Of a DNA stretch of 64,000 nt, positions 17,316 to 25,254 are shown piece by piece; position 1 is the stretch's first letter, and the number at the start of each line of letters is the position of its first letter. Origin of the DNA: an uncultured Reyranella sp. (GTDB lineage Bacteria > Pseudomonadota > Alphaproteobacteria > Reyranellales > Reyranellaceae); contig NZ_CAMFKM010000002.1 of the NCBI RefSeq assembly GCF_945957355.1, positions 62,001 to 126,000 of the forward strand. The letters run 5' to 3'. A program made the position numbers and the translations under genes. The notes below the pieces were generated by a model. The model was not told where the DNA came from. It saw only the letters and a program-made list of their open reading frames with translations, and made no database searches.

Positions 17316-18112
17316 TTTCGATGTCGAACGATACCGTCCTCTGGGAGATCGACCGCCGCGGCGTGGCCACCGTCACGCTGAACCGTCCCAAGGTGAACAA
17401 CGCCTACAACGGCGATCTCATCCAGGGCCTGCACGATGCGATGGATTCGCTTGGCTCGGAGAGCAACTTGCGCATCGTCGTGCTGCGCGGCAACGGCAAG
17501 CATTTCCAGGCGGGCGCCGATCTCTCCTGGATCACCGCCGTCGCCAAACAGTCGCCCGCCGAGAACGAGAAGGTGAGCCGTCTCACCGCCGAGGCCGTAA
17601 AGCGCCTCGACACCTGCCCCGTCCCGACGCTCGCACTGATCCAGGGCGGCTGCTTCGGCGGCGGCACAGGAATCGCGGCGGCCTGCGACGTCGTCGTGGC
17701 ACAGGAGGATGCGCTCTTCTCCATCAGCGAGACGCGCTGGGGCCTGATGGCCGGCATCATCCTGCCGCAGCTCTGCCAGGCGATCGGCCTGCGCCAGACG
17801 CGGCGCTACGCGCTGACCGGCGAACGCTTCGGCGCCCACGACGCGCGGCGCCTCGGCCTGGTGCACGAAGTCTGTCCGGTGGGCGGGCTGGCCGAAGCCG
17901 GCGAGAAGATCGTCGAGTCCGTCCTGATGAACGCCCCGCGCGCCACTACCGCGACCAAGCTGCGCTCGCTCGCCTCGGCGCGTGCCTTCGTCGACGATGG
18001 CGAGCTGCGCGACCTGATCGACGAACACGCCCGCACCCGCCAGCAGGACGAAGCCACCGAAGGCCTCGCCAGCTTCAGGGAGAAGCGCAAGCCCGCATGG
18101 TATCCGGGTTAA
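17312..18112 (+). CDS. Enoyl-CoA hydratase/isomerase family protein
   Basis: The 266-residue protein is a crotonase-fold enzyme that binds an acyl-CoA thioester. The oxyanion-hole regions are visible in FQAGADLSWI (near residue 68) and GGCFGGGTGIAAACD (near 111-125). The second acid/base glutamate position is present in SISETRWGLMAGIILP, but the first glutamate of classical enoyl-CoA hydratase (after the GGG) is replaced by Thr-Gly, as in several isomerases and methylglutaconyl-CoA-type hydratases. The exact reaction is therefore open. The GTG at 17312 overlaps the upstream stop (GTGA); an ATG at 17321 is an alternative. A short hairpin repeat follows the stop. Confidence 0.92.
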   Translation: MISMSNDTVLWEIDRRGVATVTLNRPKVNNAYNGDLIQGLHDAMDSLGSESNLRIVVLRGNGKHFQAGADLSWITAVAKQSPAENEKVSRLTAEAVKRLDTCPVPTLALIQGGCFGGGTGIAAACDVVVAQEDALFSISETRWGLMAGIILPQLCQAIGLRQTRRYALTGERFGAHDARRLGLVHEVCPVGGLAEAGEKIVESVLMNAPRATTATKLRSLASARAFVDDGELRDLIDEHARTRQQDEATEGLASFREKRKPAWYPG

Positions 18113-18117
18113 CCAAC

Positions 18118-18170
18118 CCGTCGTCCCGACCGGAGCCTCGCGAAGCGAGGCGTAGCGGTCGAGACGACGG
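18118..18170. repeat. Short derivative of the long hairpin repeat
   Basis: The sequence starts CCGTCGTCCCGACCGGAGCC and ends CGGTCGAGACGACGG, matching the terminal arms of the elements at 7269 and 37556 with one mismatch, but the long internal stem is absent. The middle holds a small perfect hairpin, GCCTCGC-GAA-GCGAGGC. It lies between the convergent hydratase and C45 genes and could act as a terminator for both. Confidence 0.75.
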
Positions 18171-18182
18171 AACTTTGGCTAG

Positions 18183-19319
18183 CTACTCCGCCGCCTGCTT
18201 CTGCGCGGTGCGATCGGGGGTGAGCGTGTAGGTCGTGAACTGGCGGTTCAGCGCCGGCATCGGACAGGCTTCGAGATGGCCCTCGGCCGGGCGCATCAGG
18301 ATCATCGCCGTTGTGGCGGTCATAACGCCGCGCGTGTTCATCCGCGGCGGGCGGCAGACCGAATGCGGCGTGCCCCAATCGTCGAAGAAGGCGTGGCGGA
18401 AATCTTCCAGGGTGAGCTTGCCGCGCCTGGGCGAGAGCTGGTCGCGCACGCGCTTGTCGCGGTAGATCGAGTCCGGCGTCTCGGCGAGGCCGGTGTCCTT
18501 CACCTTGGCCCGCGCCGAGTCGGCGATCCAGTGGTTGGCATGGACGTAGAGCCCGCGGTCGGGCGCGATCCAGAAGGTCTCATCTGGCGCGCACTCGAAG
18601 CCGAAGGCCTCGCCACCACAATGACTCACGGCCATGTGGTTCGAGCCGGGCTTGGGCGTCGAGACGATCGTCTGCACCGCGTTGGCGAGATGGGCGGCCT
18701 CCAGCACCTTGCGGCGGATGAACGGCAGCGGCACGCCGGGGCCGCGCTGATAGTCGCGATCGCATTCCAGGGCATTGGCCGTGAGGCCGATGCCGGCCGA
18801 GTTGAGGCCCGAGCGCGCGAGCCCGCCGGCTTCCGTGAAGGTGAGGATATCGGGCCCGTCGTCACGGCGGATACGCAGCACGACGCCGGTCTCGGCGCAT
18901 TCGGCGCGCCAGTCCCAGTTCTGGCCGTGCAGCAGCACGCCGTCGGCGCTGGCTTCGGGCAGTGCGAGCGCCGCGGTGCAGCCGTCGGGAAAGTGCCTGG
19001 CGGCCTGCGCCTTGCGCGCCGCCACCACCATTTCGGTGCGGGCGTTCATCAGTACGACCGCGGCGAAGGGCTCGTTGGCGCCCTCGGCGATGCCGCGCAT
19101 CTCCTCGACATAGGCCGGATCGAACTTTTCGATCACCGGCACCATCGCCTCGGCGCGGCGCTCCAGCTCCTTCCAGTCGACGCCCGACTTGAGCAGCGAC
19201 TCGGCGTACATCTTGGCGCCGCGCCGCAGGCGATCGGCGGCAGCCTTGCCATGAATCCGACCCCGCTCCCTGGGGCCGCCGGACAGATCGATCAGCGGGA
19301 AGGGAGCGTAGTCGGTCAT
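18183..19319 (-). CDS. C45-family Ntn-hydrolase / acyl-CoA:6-aminopenicillanate acyltransferase-like protein
   Basis: The 378-residue protein matches the C45 peptidase (AAT-like) family of N-terminal nucleophile hydrolases, which are made as precursors and cut themselves before a cysteine. The predicted cleavage is before Cys114 in the motif DGCTAAL, followed by the typical GQNWDW. Upstream residues (GRIHGKAAADRLR, EMRGIAEGANEPFAAVVLMNARTE) match the pro-segment and alpha-chain pattern. Family members transfer or remove acyl groups on amide nitrogen; natural substrates outside penicillin fungi are mostly unknown. It has no signal peptide. It follows the TPP enzyme beta subunit by 25 bases on the same strand, so all three genes probably form one transcript. 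Confidence 0.88.
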   Translation of the reverse strand: MTDYAPFPLIDLSGGPRERGRIHGKAAADRLRRGAKMYAESLLKSGVDWKELERRAEAMVPVIEKFDPAYVEEMRGIAEGANEPFAAVVLMNARTEMVVAARKAQAARHFPDGCTAALALPEASADGVLLHGQNWDWRAECAETGVVLRIRRDDGPDILTFTEAGGLARSGLNSAGIGLTANALECDRDYQRGPGVPLPFIRRKVLEAAHLANAVQTIVSTPKPGSNHMAVSHCGGEAFGFECAPDETFWIAPDRGLYVHANHWIADSARAKVKDTGLAETPDSIYRDKRVRDQLSPRRGKLTLEDFRHAFFDDWGTPHSVCRPPRMNTRGVMTATTAMILMRPAEGHLEACPMPALNRQFTTYTLTPDRTAQKQAAE

Positions 19320-19344
19320 GAGAGCCTCTTAAGGGTGACCCAAC

Positions 19345-19971
19345 TTAGGGATGTCCAAGTAGGGCCTGGCGGAAACGGTCCTTGAGATGCGCGCCGTCCT
19401 GCGGCGGCATCACGAACTCGAGCTTCTCTACCATGACCTTGACGAGCCGGAACACCGGACCCTTCTTGGTACGCACGTCCTTCACCAGTTCTGCGACCTC
19501 GCCTGCCTCGCGCACCGTCGTGGCGTCGGCGATGCCGCAGCCGCGTGCGATCATGGCGAGATCGGTGCCCGCGCCGGAATCGGTCGGGCCGTTGTTGCGC
19601 GGGCTGGTATGGGTGGCCTGGTTGCCGGTCTCGCCGAACTTCTCGTTGTCGAGCACGACGATCGCCAGGTTCTCCGGCATCTGCGTCGCGACGGTGGCGA
19701 GCGAGCCGAGGCTCATCAGCATGTCGCCGTCACCGGTGATGACCAGCACGCGCTTCGTGGGCTGCGCCATGGCGAGGCCCAGGCCCATGCCGACCGGCGC
19801 GCCCATCGAACCCCACAGAGGCATGTTGAGCGGACGGTCGCCGGCGGCGGTGATGTCCCAGTTCGACGAGCCGAGGCCCGCGATCACCAGCAGGTCGTCG
19901 CCGGCGTTCTCGAGGAGCTGCTTCACCAGCGGGCGACGCTGCAGGGTCGCAGCTGACTTGTTGGCGCTCAT
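19345..19971 (-). CDS. Thiamine-pyrophosphate enzyme, C-terminal (beta) subunit, ComE/phosphonopyruvate-decarboxylase-like
   Basis: This 208-residue protein is the PP-domain half of a split TPP-dependent decarboxylase. The diphosphate/Mg2+ binding motif is GDGD at residues 80-83, ending with Asn109 in VVLDNEKFGETGNQATHTS, which fits the GDG-(x about 26)-N rule. The partner Pyr-domain gene lies one base upstream. Such split enzymes include sulfopyruvate decarboxylase (ComDE) and phosphonopyruvate decarboxylases, which remove CO2 from a 3-substituted pyruvate; the substrate here is unknown. No coenzyme M or phosphonate genes are nearby. Confidence 0.88.
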   Translation of the reverse strand: MSANKSAATLQRRPLVKQLLENAGDDLLVIAGLGSSNWDITAAGDRPLNMPLWGSMGAPVGMGLGLAMAQPTKRVLVITGDGDMLMSLGSLATVATQMPENLAIVVLDNEKFGETGNQATHTSPRNNGPTDSGAGTDLAMIARGCGIADATTVREAGEVAELVKDVRTKKGPVFRLVKVMVEKLEFVMPPQDGAHLKDRFRQALLGHP

Positions 19972-19972
19972 C

Positions 19973-20521
19973 CTACTTCTTCCCGAAATTCTTGATGCCG
20001 ATCAGCTTCTGGCGCAGCAGCACGGCGACGGCCTGGCCGCCGTTGAAGGCCGAGCGCGCGGCGGCGTCGACCGTGGCCTTCACGTCGGCGGCATTGTCGA
20101 CCGAGTAGAGCAGCACGCCCATGGCCTCGAGCACCTTCGGCGTGCCCTGCCCCATCGGATACTGCCAGGAATTGAACTCACCCCAGTCGCCGCGCATCGT
20201 GATCAGGGTCAGGAACGGGAAGCGCAGGGTCTTCGGCATGCCCATCAGGTTGATGGTGTTGCCGACGCCCGAGCTCTGCATCAGCAGCACCGAGCGCTGG
20301 CCGCCCAGCCATGCGCCGGCGGCGAGCGGAATGCCCTCCTCCTCGGTCGTGAGCGCGAGCGTGCGGATCGAGTTCGACTTCTGGCAAGCCTCGATCAGGC
20401 GGCCGTGGCCGGCGTCGGGTACGTGATAGACCTGCTTGATGTCATGGTCCTGGAAGACCTCGAAGATCTGGTCGCGCCAATCAACGTTGGACGGGGCAGG
20501 CTGCGTCGGGGCGGCGGTCAT
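19973..20521 (-). CDS. Thiamine-pyrophosphate enzyme, N-terminal (alpha) subunit, ComD-like
   Basis: The 182-residue product is the Pyr-domain half of a TPP enzyme. The catalytic glutamate that contacts the TPP aminopyrimidine lies in TTEEEGIPLAAGAWLGG (Glu60-62), and the sheet/helix order (VYHVPDAGHGRLIEAC, SVLLMQSSGVGNTINLMG) is that of sulfopyruvate and phosphonopyruvate decarboxylases. It combines with the beta subunit coded one base downstream to make two complete active sites. It is the first gene of the leftward operon (alpha, beta, C45 hydrolase) and is divergent from a LysR regulator 97 bases away, which likely controls the operon. Confidence 0.87.
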   Translation of the reverse strand: MTAAPTQPAPSNVDWRDQIFEVFQDHDIKQVYHVPDAGHGRLIEACQKSNSIRTLALTTEEEGIPLAAGAWLGGQRSVLLMQSSGVGNTINLMGMPKTLRFPFLTLITMRGDWGEFNSWQYPMGQGTPKVLEAMGVLLYSVDNAADVKATVDAAARSAFNGGQAVAVLLRQKLIGIKNFGKK

Positions 20522-20618
20522 GTTTCTCCCATTCCCGGTTCAGGATCGGCCGGCACAGTAGCTATAACGGGAGCGAAACTGGACGACTGTTGGGAATGAA
20601 CAGATATAACGATATTGT

Positions 20619-21560
20619 ATGGCTCCCATGGAGCTGTCCCAACTTCGCACCCTCATCCACGTCGCCGACCTCGGCAGCCTGAGCAAGGCGGCCGACCGGA
20701 TCGGCATCGCCCAGCCGGCGCTCAGCCGCCAGATCCGGATGCTGGAGGAGGAACTGTCGGTCCGGCTGTTCACCCGCCATGGGCGGGGCATGGTCCTCAC
20801 CGAGAAGGGCCGGGAGATCCTGGAACACGCGACGAGGGTCATGACCGAGCTGGAGGAGATCCGCGCGACCGCCGCCGATCTCGACGCGCCGCTTCGTGGC
20901 CGGATCGCCATCGGCTTTCCACCGACCGTGGCCGACATCCTCTCTCTGCCGGTTGTCGCGGCCTTCGGGAGGACCCATCCGCAGGTCGAGCTGCGGCTGG
21001 TCGGCGCCTATACCGGTCACCTGATCGACTGGCTGCATCGCGGCGAGATCGACGTCGCGATCCTCTACGATCCGAACGTTGCGCGATCCCTGAGGTCCGA
21101 GCCGCTGCTGCTCGAGAACCTGTTCCTGATCGGACCGCCCGGGTCGGGTTTGTCGTCGGACCGGCCGATACCGTTCAGGGATCTCGAGGGCAGGCGTGTC
21201 CTGCTGCCCAGCACGCGTCATGGTTTGAGGACGATCGTCGAGCGGTGCGCCGAGGAGGCGGGCATCGCGTTGCATGTGGCCGTCGAAGCCGATTCGTATG
21301 CCACCTTGAAGGACCTGGTCCGTCATGGCCACGGCTGGACGATCCTGCCACTGTCGCCCATTCATGACGACATCGCAGCGGGAAGGCTCGCGGCAACGCC
21401 GCTCACGGACCCCGCGCCGGTCCGGCAACTGGTCCTGTCCTATCCCGCGGACCGGCCGGTATCTCGCCTGACGCGATTTGCCGGCGAGACGATCGCCGAC
21501 ATCGTTGCTGATCAGGTCGAACGGAAGATCTGGCCGGGCAAACTGCTCAGAAGGGCTTGA
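20619..21560 (+). CDS. LysR-family transcriptional regulator (CysB/NAC-like)
   Basis: The 313-residue regulator has an N-terminal HTH (MELSQLRTLIHVADLGSLSKAADRIGIAQPALSRQIRMLEEELSVRLFTRHGRGM) and a substrate-binding-like effector domain (residues about 93-300). The subgroup resembles the nitrogen-assimilation-control and Cbl/CysB-like regulators. The second ATG at 20628 (MELSQL) may be the real start because relatives begin there; no clear ribosome binding site separates the options. It is divergent from the TPP-enzyme/C45 operon and is the natural candidate for its regulator; the 97-base gap holds A/T-rich LysR-like half sites such as ATAACGATATTGTAT. It overlaps hemJ by 14 bases at the 3' end. 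Confidence 0.92.
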   Translation: MAPMELSQLRTLIHVADLGSLSKAADRIGIAQPALSRQIRMLEEELSVRLFTRHGRGMVLTEKGREILEHATRVMTELEEIRATAADLDAPLRGRIAIGFPPTVADILSLPVVAAFGRTHPQVELRLVGAYTGHLIDWLHRGEIDVAILYDPNVARSLRSEPLLLENLFLIGPPGSGLSSDRPIPFRDLEGRRVLLPSTRHGLRTIVERCAEEAGIALHVAVEADSYATLKDLVRHGHGWTILPLSPIHDDIAAGRLAATPLTDPAPVRQLVLSYPADRPVSRLTRFAGETIADIVADQVERKIWPGKLLRRA

Positions 21561-21972
21561 GCACCACCAGAAAGACGATGGCGATCATCAGCAGGGTCGG
21601 CACCTCGTTCCACCAACGATAGTAGTTGGCCGGCCGGACGTTCCGGTCCGCCGCGAAGTCCTTGCGCCAGCGTCCGTACAGGTGGTGCACCACGGTGAGG
21701 ACACAGATGAGCGTAAACTTGGCGTGCCACCAGCCGGAGTGCCACCAGCCGCCCTGCCAGGTGAGCAGAAGGCCGAAGATCCAGGTCGCGATCATCGCCG
21801 GGTTCATGATGCCGCGTAGCAGGCGCCGTTCCATGGTCTTGAAGGTCTCGCTCTGCACGGAGCCTTTCTCGGCATCGGCGTGATAGACGAACAGGCGCGG
21901 CAGGTAGAGCAGTCCCGCCATCCAGGCGATGACCGAGATGATGTGCAACGCCTTCAGCACTTCATAGAGCAT
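21547..21972 (-). CDS. hemJ: Protoporphyrinogen IX oxidase HemJ
   Basis: HemJ oxidises protoporphyrinogen IX to protoporphyrin IX in the inner membrane, the step before iron insertion. The 141-residue length is typical. Four membrane helices are seen, with the conserved His of the N-terminal helix in LKALHIISVIAWMAGLLYLPRLFVYH and the family end RWWNEVPTLLMIAIVFLVVLKPF; the conserved Lys is in WWHAKFTLI. The ATG overlaps the last base of the hemH stop (TGATG), so it is coupled to hemH. It closes the hemE-hemH-hemJ operon, which covers uroporphyrinogen decarboxylation, oxidation and metal insertion, and it overlaps the convergent LysR gene by 14 bases. Confidence 0.95.
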   Translation of the reverse strand: MLYEVLKALHIISVIAWMAGLLYLPRLFVYHADAEKGSVQSETFKTMERRLLRGIMNPAMIATWIFGLLLTWQGGWWHSGWWHAKFTLICVLTVVHHLYGRWRKDFAADRNVRPANYYRWWNEVPTLLMIAIVFLVVLKPF

Positions 21973-23003
21973 CAGACCGCTCCGGCGATCAGCGGGCAGC
22001 CGCGGTGGCTGCCACTGCAAGGCATCGTCTTCGCGCCGTGGCAGATCGCGACCTGCGGTTCGCTCAGGATCGCGTGCACGCGGGCGGCGAGACCCGCGAT
22101 GAAAGCGGGATGCGTGCCCACCGTCGGCACGCGGACATAGGCCGGCACACCGCTCTCGTTGGCCAGGGTGCGGTAATCCATGTCGAGTTCGACCAGCGTT
22201 TCCGAATGTTCCGACACGAAGGCGAGCGGATAGAGCACCACGGCTTTCCCATCCTTGCCGGCACGTCGGATTTCGTCGTCAGTAGGAGGGCCGATCCATT
22301 TCAGGGGGCCGACTCGACTCTGATAGCAGACCGACCAATCGAGGCTGCCGACGCGCTCGGCAATCGCCTTGGCCGTGCGTTCGACCTGGGCCTGGTAGGG
22401 ATCGCCGGCCTTGATGACCTTCTCCGGCAGGCCATGTGCCGAGAACAGAATGCGGGTCGGACGATCACCCGCTTCCGCCAGCCCCTGCTTCAGCAGATCG
22501 GCGGAGGCTGCGATGAAGCCATCCTCGTCGGGATAGCAGCATACGGTTTGCGTCGGCACGCCGAGCTTCGCCGCGGCCGCCGCTTCCTGCCAGGCCTTCA
22601 CCGACGAGGCCGTCGTCGTCGTGGAGAATTGCGGATAGAGCGGCAGCAGCACGATGCGATCGGGCGCGAAGCGCTTGACCGAGCGCACGACCGCCTCTGT
22701 CATCGGATGCCAATAGCGCATGCAGACATAACCGCGCCATTCATGCCCGGGCCCCAGCGCCTCTTCGAGCGCGCGGGCCTGGGCTTCGGTCTGGCCGAGG
22801 ATGGGCGAGCTGCCGCCGATCCTGGCGTAGATGCCTTGCGCCTTCGCCGTCCGCCGGCTGGAGATGAACCGCGCCAGCGGCAACCTCAGGAACGACGGCA
22901 ACGAGATGATCGCGGGATCGCTGAACAGGTTGCGCAGGAACGGCTGCACGGCCTCCGGCGAATCCGGGCCGCCGAGATTGAACAGGATGATGGCGACTTT
23001 CAT
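21972..23003 (-). CDS. hemH: Ferrochelatase, probable [2Fe-2S] type
   Basis: Ferrochelatase inserts Fe2+ into protoporphyrin IX to make haem. The 343-residue protein has the conserved catalytic His190 (LFSAHGLPE) and Glu265 (FVSEHSETLVE). Four cysteines, one of Cys155/Cys156 plus Cys321, Cys329 and Cys336 in the C-terminal tail (CHGAKTMPCSGSHRGCPL), lie where [2Fe-2S]-containing bacterial ferrochelatases bind their cluster. Cluster presence is an inference. The gene sits 33 bases after hemE and overlaps hemJ by one base, so the three terminal haem genes are transcribed together. Confidence 0.96.
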   Translation of the reverse strand: MKVAIILFNLGGPDSPEAVQPFLRNLFSDPAIISLPSFLRLPLARFISSRRTAKAQGIYARIGGSSPILGQTEAQARALEEALGPGHEWRGYVCMRYWHPMTEAVVRSVKRFAPDRIVLLPLYPQFSTTTTASSVKAWQEAAAAAKLGVPTQTVCCYPDEDGFIAASADLLKQGLAEAGDRPTRILFSAHGLPEKVIKAGDPYQAQVERTAKAIAERVGSLDWSVCYQSRVGPLKWIGPPTDDEIRRAGKDGKAVVLYPLAFVSEHSETLVELDMDYRTLANESGVPAYVRVPTVGTHPAFIAGLAARVHAILSEPQVAICHGAKTMPCSGSHRGCPLIAGAV

Positions 23004-23036
23004 GCTTCTTCCTCCTCCCCATTCAAATGGGGAAGA

Positions 23037-24077
23037 TCATGATCCCGGCTTCCAGTTGCGCACGATCTCGACCAGACGCGCGACATTGTCCGGCGGCGTC
23101 TGCGGCACGACGCCATGGCCGAGGTTGAACACGAACGAGCCGTGCCCGAGCTTGTCGAGGATACGCGTCGCCTCGCGCTCCATCGCCTCGCCGCCTGCCA
23201 CCAGCATGATCGGGTCGAGATTGCCCTGTACGCAGATATGCGGCTGGATCTCCTTCGCCGCCCAATGTGCGCCGATGCCGGTGTCGATCGACAGCGCGCT
23301 GAACGTCTCGGGCAGGCGGTACATCAGCGCCGCGGGACCGACGGCGCGTGGAAACGCGATGACCGGCACACCGGGATGACGCTCGCGCAAAGCCTTCGCG
23401 ATCCGCACCATCGGATCGAGCGACCAATGGAAGAGCTGTTCTTCCGGGAGCACGCCGGCCCAGGAATCGAACAGCTGGACCGCATCGACGCCGGCATCGA
23501 CCTGGTGGCCGAGATGATCGACCACCGCCTCGATCAGGAGATCGATCAGCAGCTTGAAGGATTCGGGATGGGCATAGGCCCACTTCTTCACCTTGGCGAA
23601 ATCCTTGCTGCCGCTGCCTTCGATCATGTAGCAGGCGAGCGTGAAGGGCGCGCCGGCGAACCCCAGCAGCGCCGTGTCCTTCGGCAGTTCAGCGCGCGTC
23701 TGCCGGATCGCTTCGTAGACCGGTGCCAGATGTTCCTGCAGGCGGGCCCGTGACAGCCGGCCGAACTGCGACGGATCGGTCAGCGCCTCCAGCTTCGGCC
23801 CCTCGCCTTCCGCGAACCAGACTTTCTGGCCCAGCGCATCCGGCACCACGAGAATGTCGGAGAAGATGATCGACGCGTCGAGGCCGAACCGCCGGATCGG
23901 CTGCAAGGTCACCTCGACGGCCTTGTCGGGCGTGTAGCAGAATTCGAGGAACGACCGCGTCGTCGCCCGCACGGCGCGATACTCCGGCAGGTATCGTCCT
24001 GCCTGGCGCATCAACCATACCGGTGGCGTCGCATGCCTCTTTCCGGCCAGCGTCTCCAGGAATTTCCCGCCGCTCAC
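23037..24077 (-). CDS. hemE: Uroporphyrinogen decarboxylase
   Basis: HemE removes four carboxyl groups from uroporphyrinogen III to give coproporphyrinogen III in the cytoplasm, without a cofactor. At 346 residues it has the family length and both signatures: PPVWLMRQAGRYLPEYRAVR at residues 18-37 and GFAGAPFTLACYMIEG near residue 135. The conserved aspartate of FSDILVVPDALGQ is present. It is the first gene of hemE-hemH-hemJ. A 321-base gap separates it from the divergent PPSR gene and probably holds promoters for both. Confidence 0.97.
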   Translation of the reverse strand: MSGGKFLETLAGKRHATPPVWLMRQAGRYLPEYRAVRATTRSFLEFCYTPDKAVEVTLQPIRRFGLDASIIFSDILVVPDALGQKVWFAEGEGPKLEALTDPSQFGRLSRARLQEHLAPVYEAIRQTRAELPKDTALLGFAGAPFTLACYMIEGSGSKDFAKVKKWAYAHPESFKLLIDLLIEAVVDHLGHQVDAGVDAVQLFDSWAGVLPEEQLFHWSLDPMVRIAKALRERHPGVPVIAFPRAVGPAALMYRLPETFSALSIDTGIGAHWAAKEIQPHICVQGNLDPIMLVAGGEAMEREATRILDKLGHGSFVFNLGHGVVPQTPPDNVARLVEIVRNWKPGS

Positions 24078-24398
24078 TCTCTGTCCCTCATGCTTCCTTC
24101 TACTCTATTCATAATAGGTAGTAGCAGTAGTAGGGCCTGTGGCATCTGGGGATGCGCCCTATTCGTCATTTCTCCCCAGCGGCCTGTGGAGCATGAGAGG
24201 CCGGTTTTCGGCGCTCCAACGCGTGATTCACGACTCGCAGGCCATTCGTCCCGAGCTGTACGCAGGGGACGATGGATCGGATGGGCCGGGCGAGTCGGGT
24301 CCCGAATCCGGACCGGGGCGACGGATCTCCTGCTTGTCCCCGAAATCCCCGGCGCAATCCCGCGTTTCTCCCGGCACGCCTGTGGGGTAAAACGGGCC
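24078..24398. other. Non-coding gap between divergent hemE and the PPSR gene
   Basis: This 321-base region has no convincing gene. Open frames crossing it have proline/serine/arginine-rich translations without a ribosome binding site and look like high-GC chance. The hemE-proximal end is locally A/T-rich (around 24095-24125, ATTCATAATAGGTAG) and is the best place for the hemE promoter. No hairpin with a T tract, riboswitch or tRNA was recognised. Confidence 0.6.
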
Positions 24399-25232
24399 GT
24401 GGCCAACCGTAATTTCCACGTCCATCTCGTATCCGACTCGACCGGCGAGACCGTGTCGAGCGTCGCGCGCGCCTGCCTCGTCCAGTACGAGGGCATCTTC
24501 GTGCAGGAGCATGTCTGGTCGCTGGTGCGTTCGCCGGCACAGATGGAGAAGGTGATGCAGGCGGTCGAGCGCGACCGCGGCCCCGTCCTCTACACGCTGG
24601 TCGATCCCGAACTGCGCGACGTCGTGCGCGATCATTGCCGGCGCCTGCAGCTTCCCTGTGTCGGCGTGCTCGACCAGGCGATGAGCGTGCTGGCGGTGCA
24701 TTTCCATTCCAAGAGCGAGCAATGGCCGGGCCGCCAGCATCAGCTCGACGAAGGGTACTTCGATCGCATCGACGCCATGCACTACACGCTGGCGCATGAT
24801 GATGGCCAGTCGACCCACGACCTCGACGATGCCGACGTGATCCTGGTCGGACCCTCGCGCACCTCGAAGACACCGACCTGTGTCTATCTGGCCAATCGCG
24901 GCGTGCGGGCGGCCAACGTGCCGCTGGTGCCGCATGTGCCGCCGCCGCCCGAGCTGGAGGAGGCCAGGCGGCCATTGGTCGTCGGCCTGATCACCGATCC
25001 CGAGCGACTGGTGCAGATCCGCGTCAACCGGCTCCGGCTCATGCAGCAGGAGACCGAGACGGACTATACCGACATGGACACCGTGCAGGGCGAGATCCAG
25101 GACGCCCGCCGCCTCTATGCCCGCCGCAAGTGGGCGACCATCGACGTGACCCGACGGTCGATCGAGGAAACTGCCGCGGCGATCCTGCAGATGCTGGCGA
25201 CCCGCCGGGAACAGCGGTTGCAATCGACCTAG
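24399..25232 (+). CDS. Pyruvate,phosphate dikinase / PEP synthase regulatory protein (bifunctional kinase-phosphorylase, DUF299)
   Basis: This regulator inactivates PEP synthase or pyruvate,phosphate dikinase by ADP-dependent threonine phosphorylation and reactivates it by Pi-dependent phosphorolysis, so it controls pyruvate-to-PEP flux. The 277-residue length fits. The family opening FHVHLVSDSTGETVSSVARA is at residues 6-25 and the P-loop GPSRTSKT at 151-158. The start is a GTG at 24399; the frame upstream is open but unlike the family. It is divergent from hemE, a neighbourhood often seen in alphaproteobacteria. A small secreted-protein gene follows 22 bases later. Confidence 0.94.
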   Translation: MANRNFHVHLVSDSTGETVSSVARACLVQYEGIFVQEHVWSLVRSPAQMEKVMQAVERDRGPVLYTLVDPELRDVVRDHCRRLQLPCVGVLDQAMSVLAVHFHSKSEQWPGRQHQLDEGYFDRIDAMHYTLAHDDGQSTHDLDDADVILVGPSRTSKTPTCVYLANRGVRAANVPLVPHVPPPPELEEARRPLVVGLITDPERLVQIRVNRLRLMQQETETDYTDMDTVQGEIQDARRLYARRKWATIDVTRRSIEETAAAILQMLATRREQRLQST

Positions 25233-25254
25233 GAGACCGAAGCAGGAGGCGACC

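Noticed and set aside
18118..18170. Possible intrinsic terminator only
   Set aside because: The hairpin could terminate transcription, but its ends match the larger repeat family at 7269 and 37556 and no T tract follows, so it was listed as a repeat.
20619..20627. Treating the first ATG of the LysR gene as certain
   Set aside because: No ribosome binding site distinguishes ATG 20619 from ATG 20628, and relatives start at the MELSQL position, so the start is left open.
24139..24390. 83-codon frame in the hemE/PPSR gap
   Set aside because: Composition is proline/serine-rich without a ribosome binding site or recognisable motif; it is treated as non-coding.
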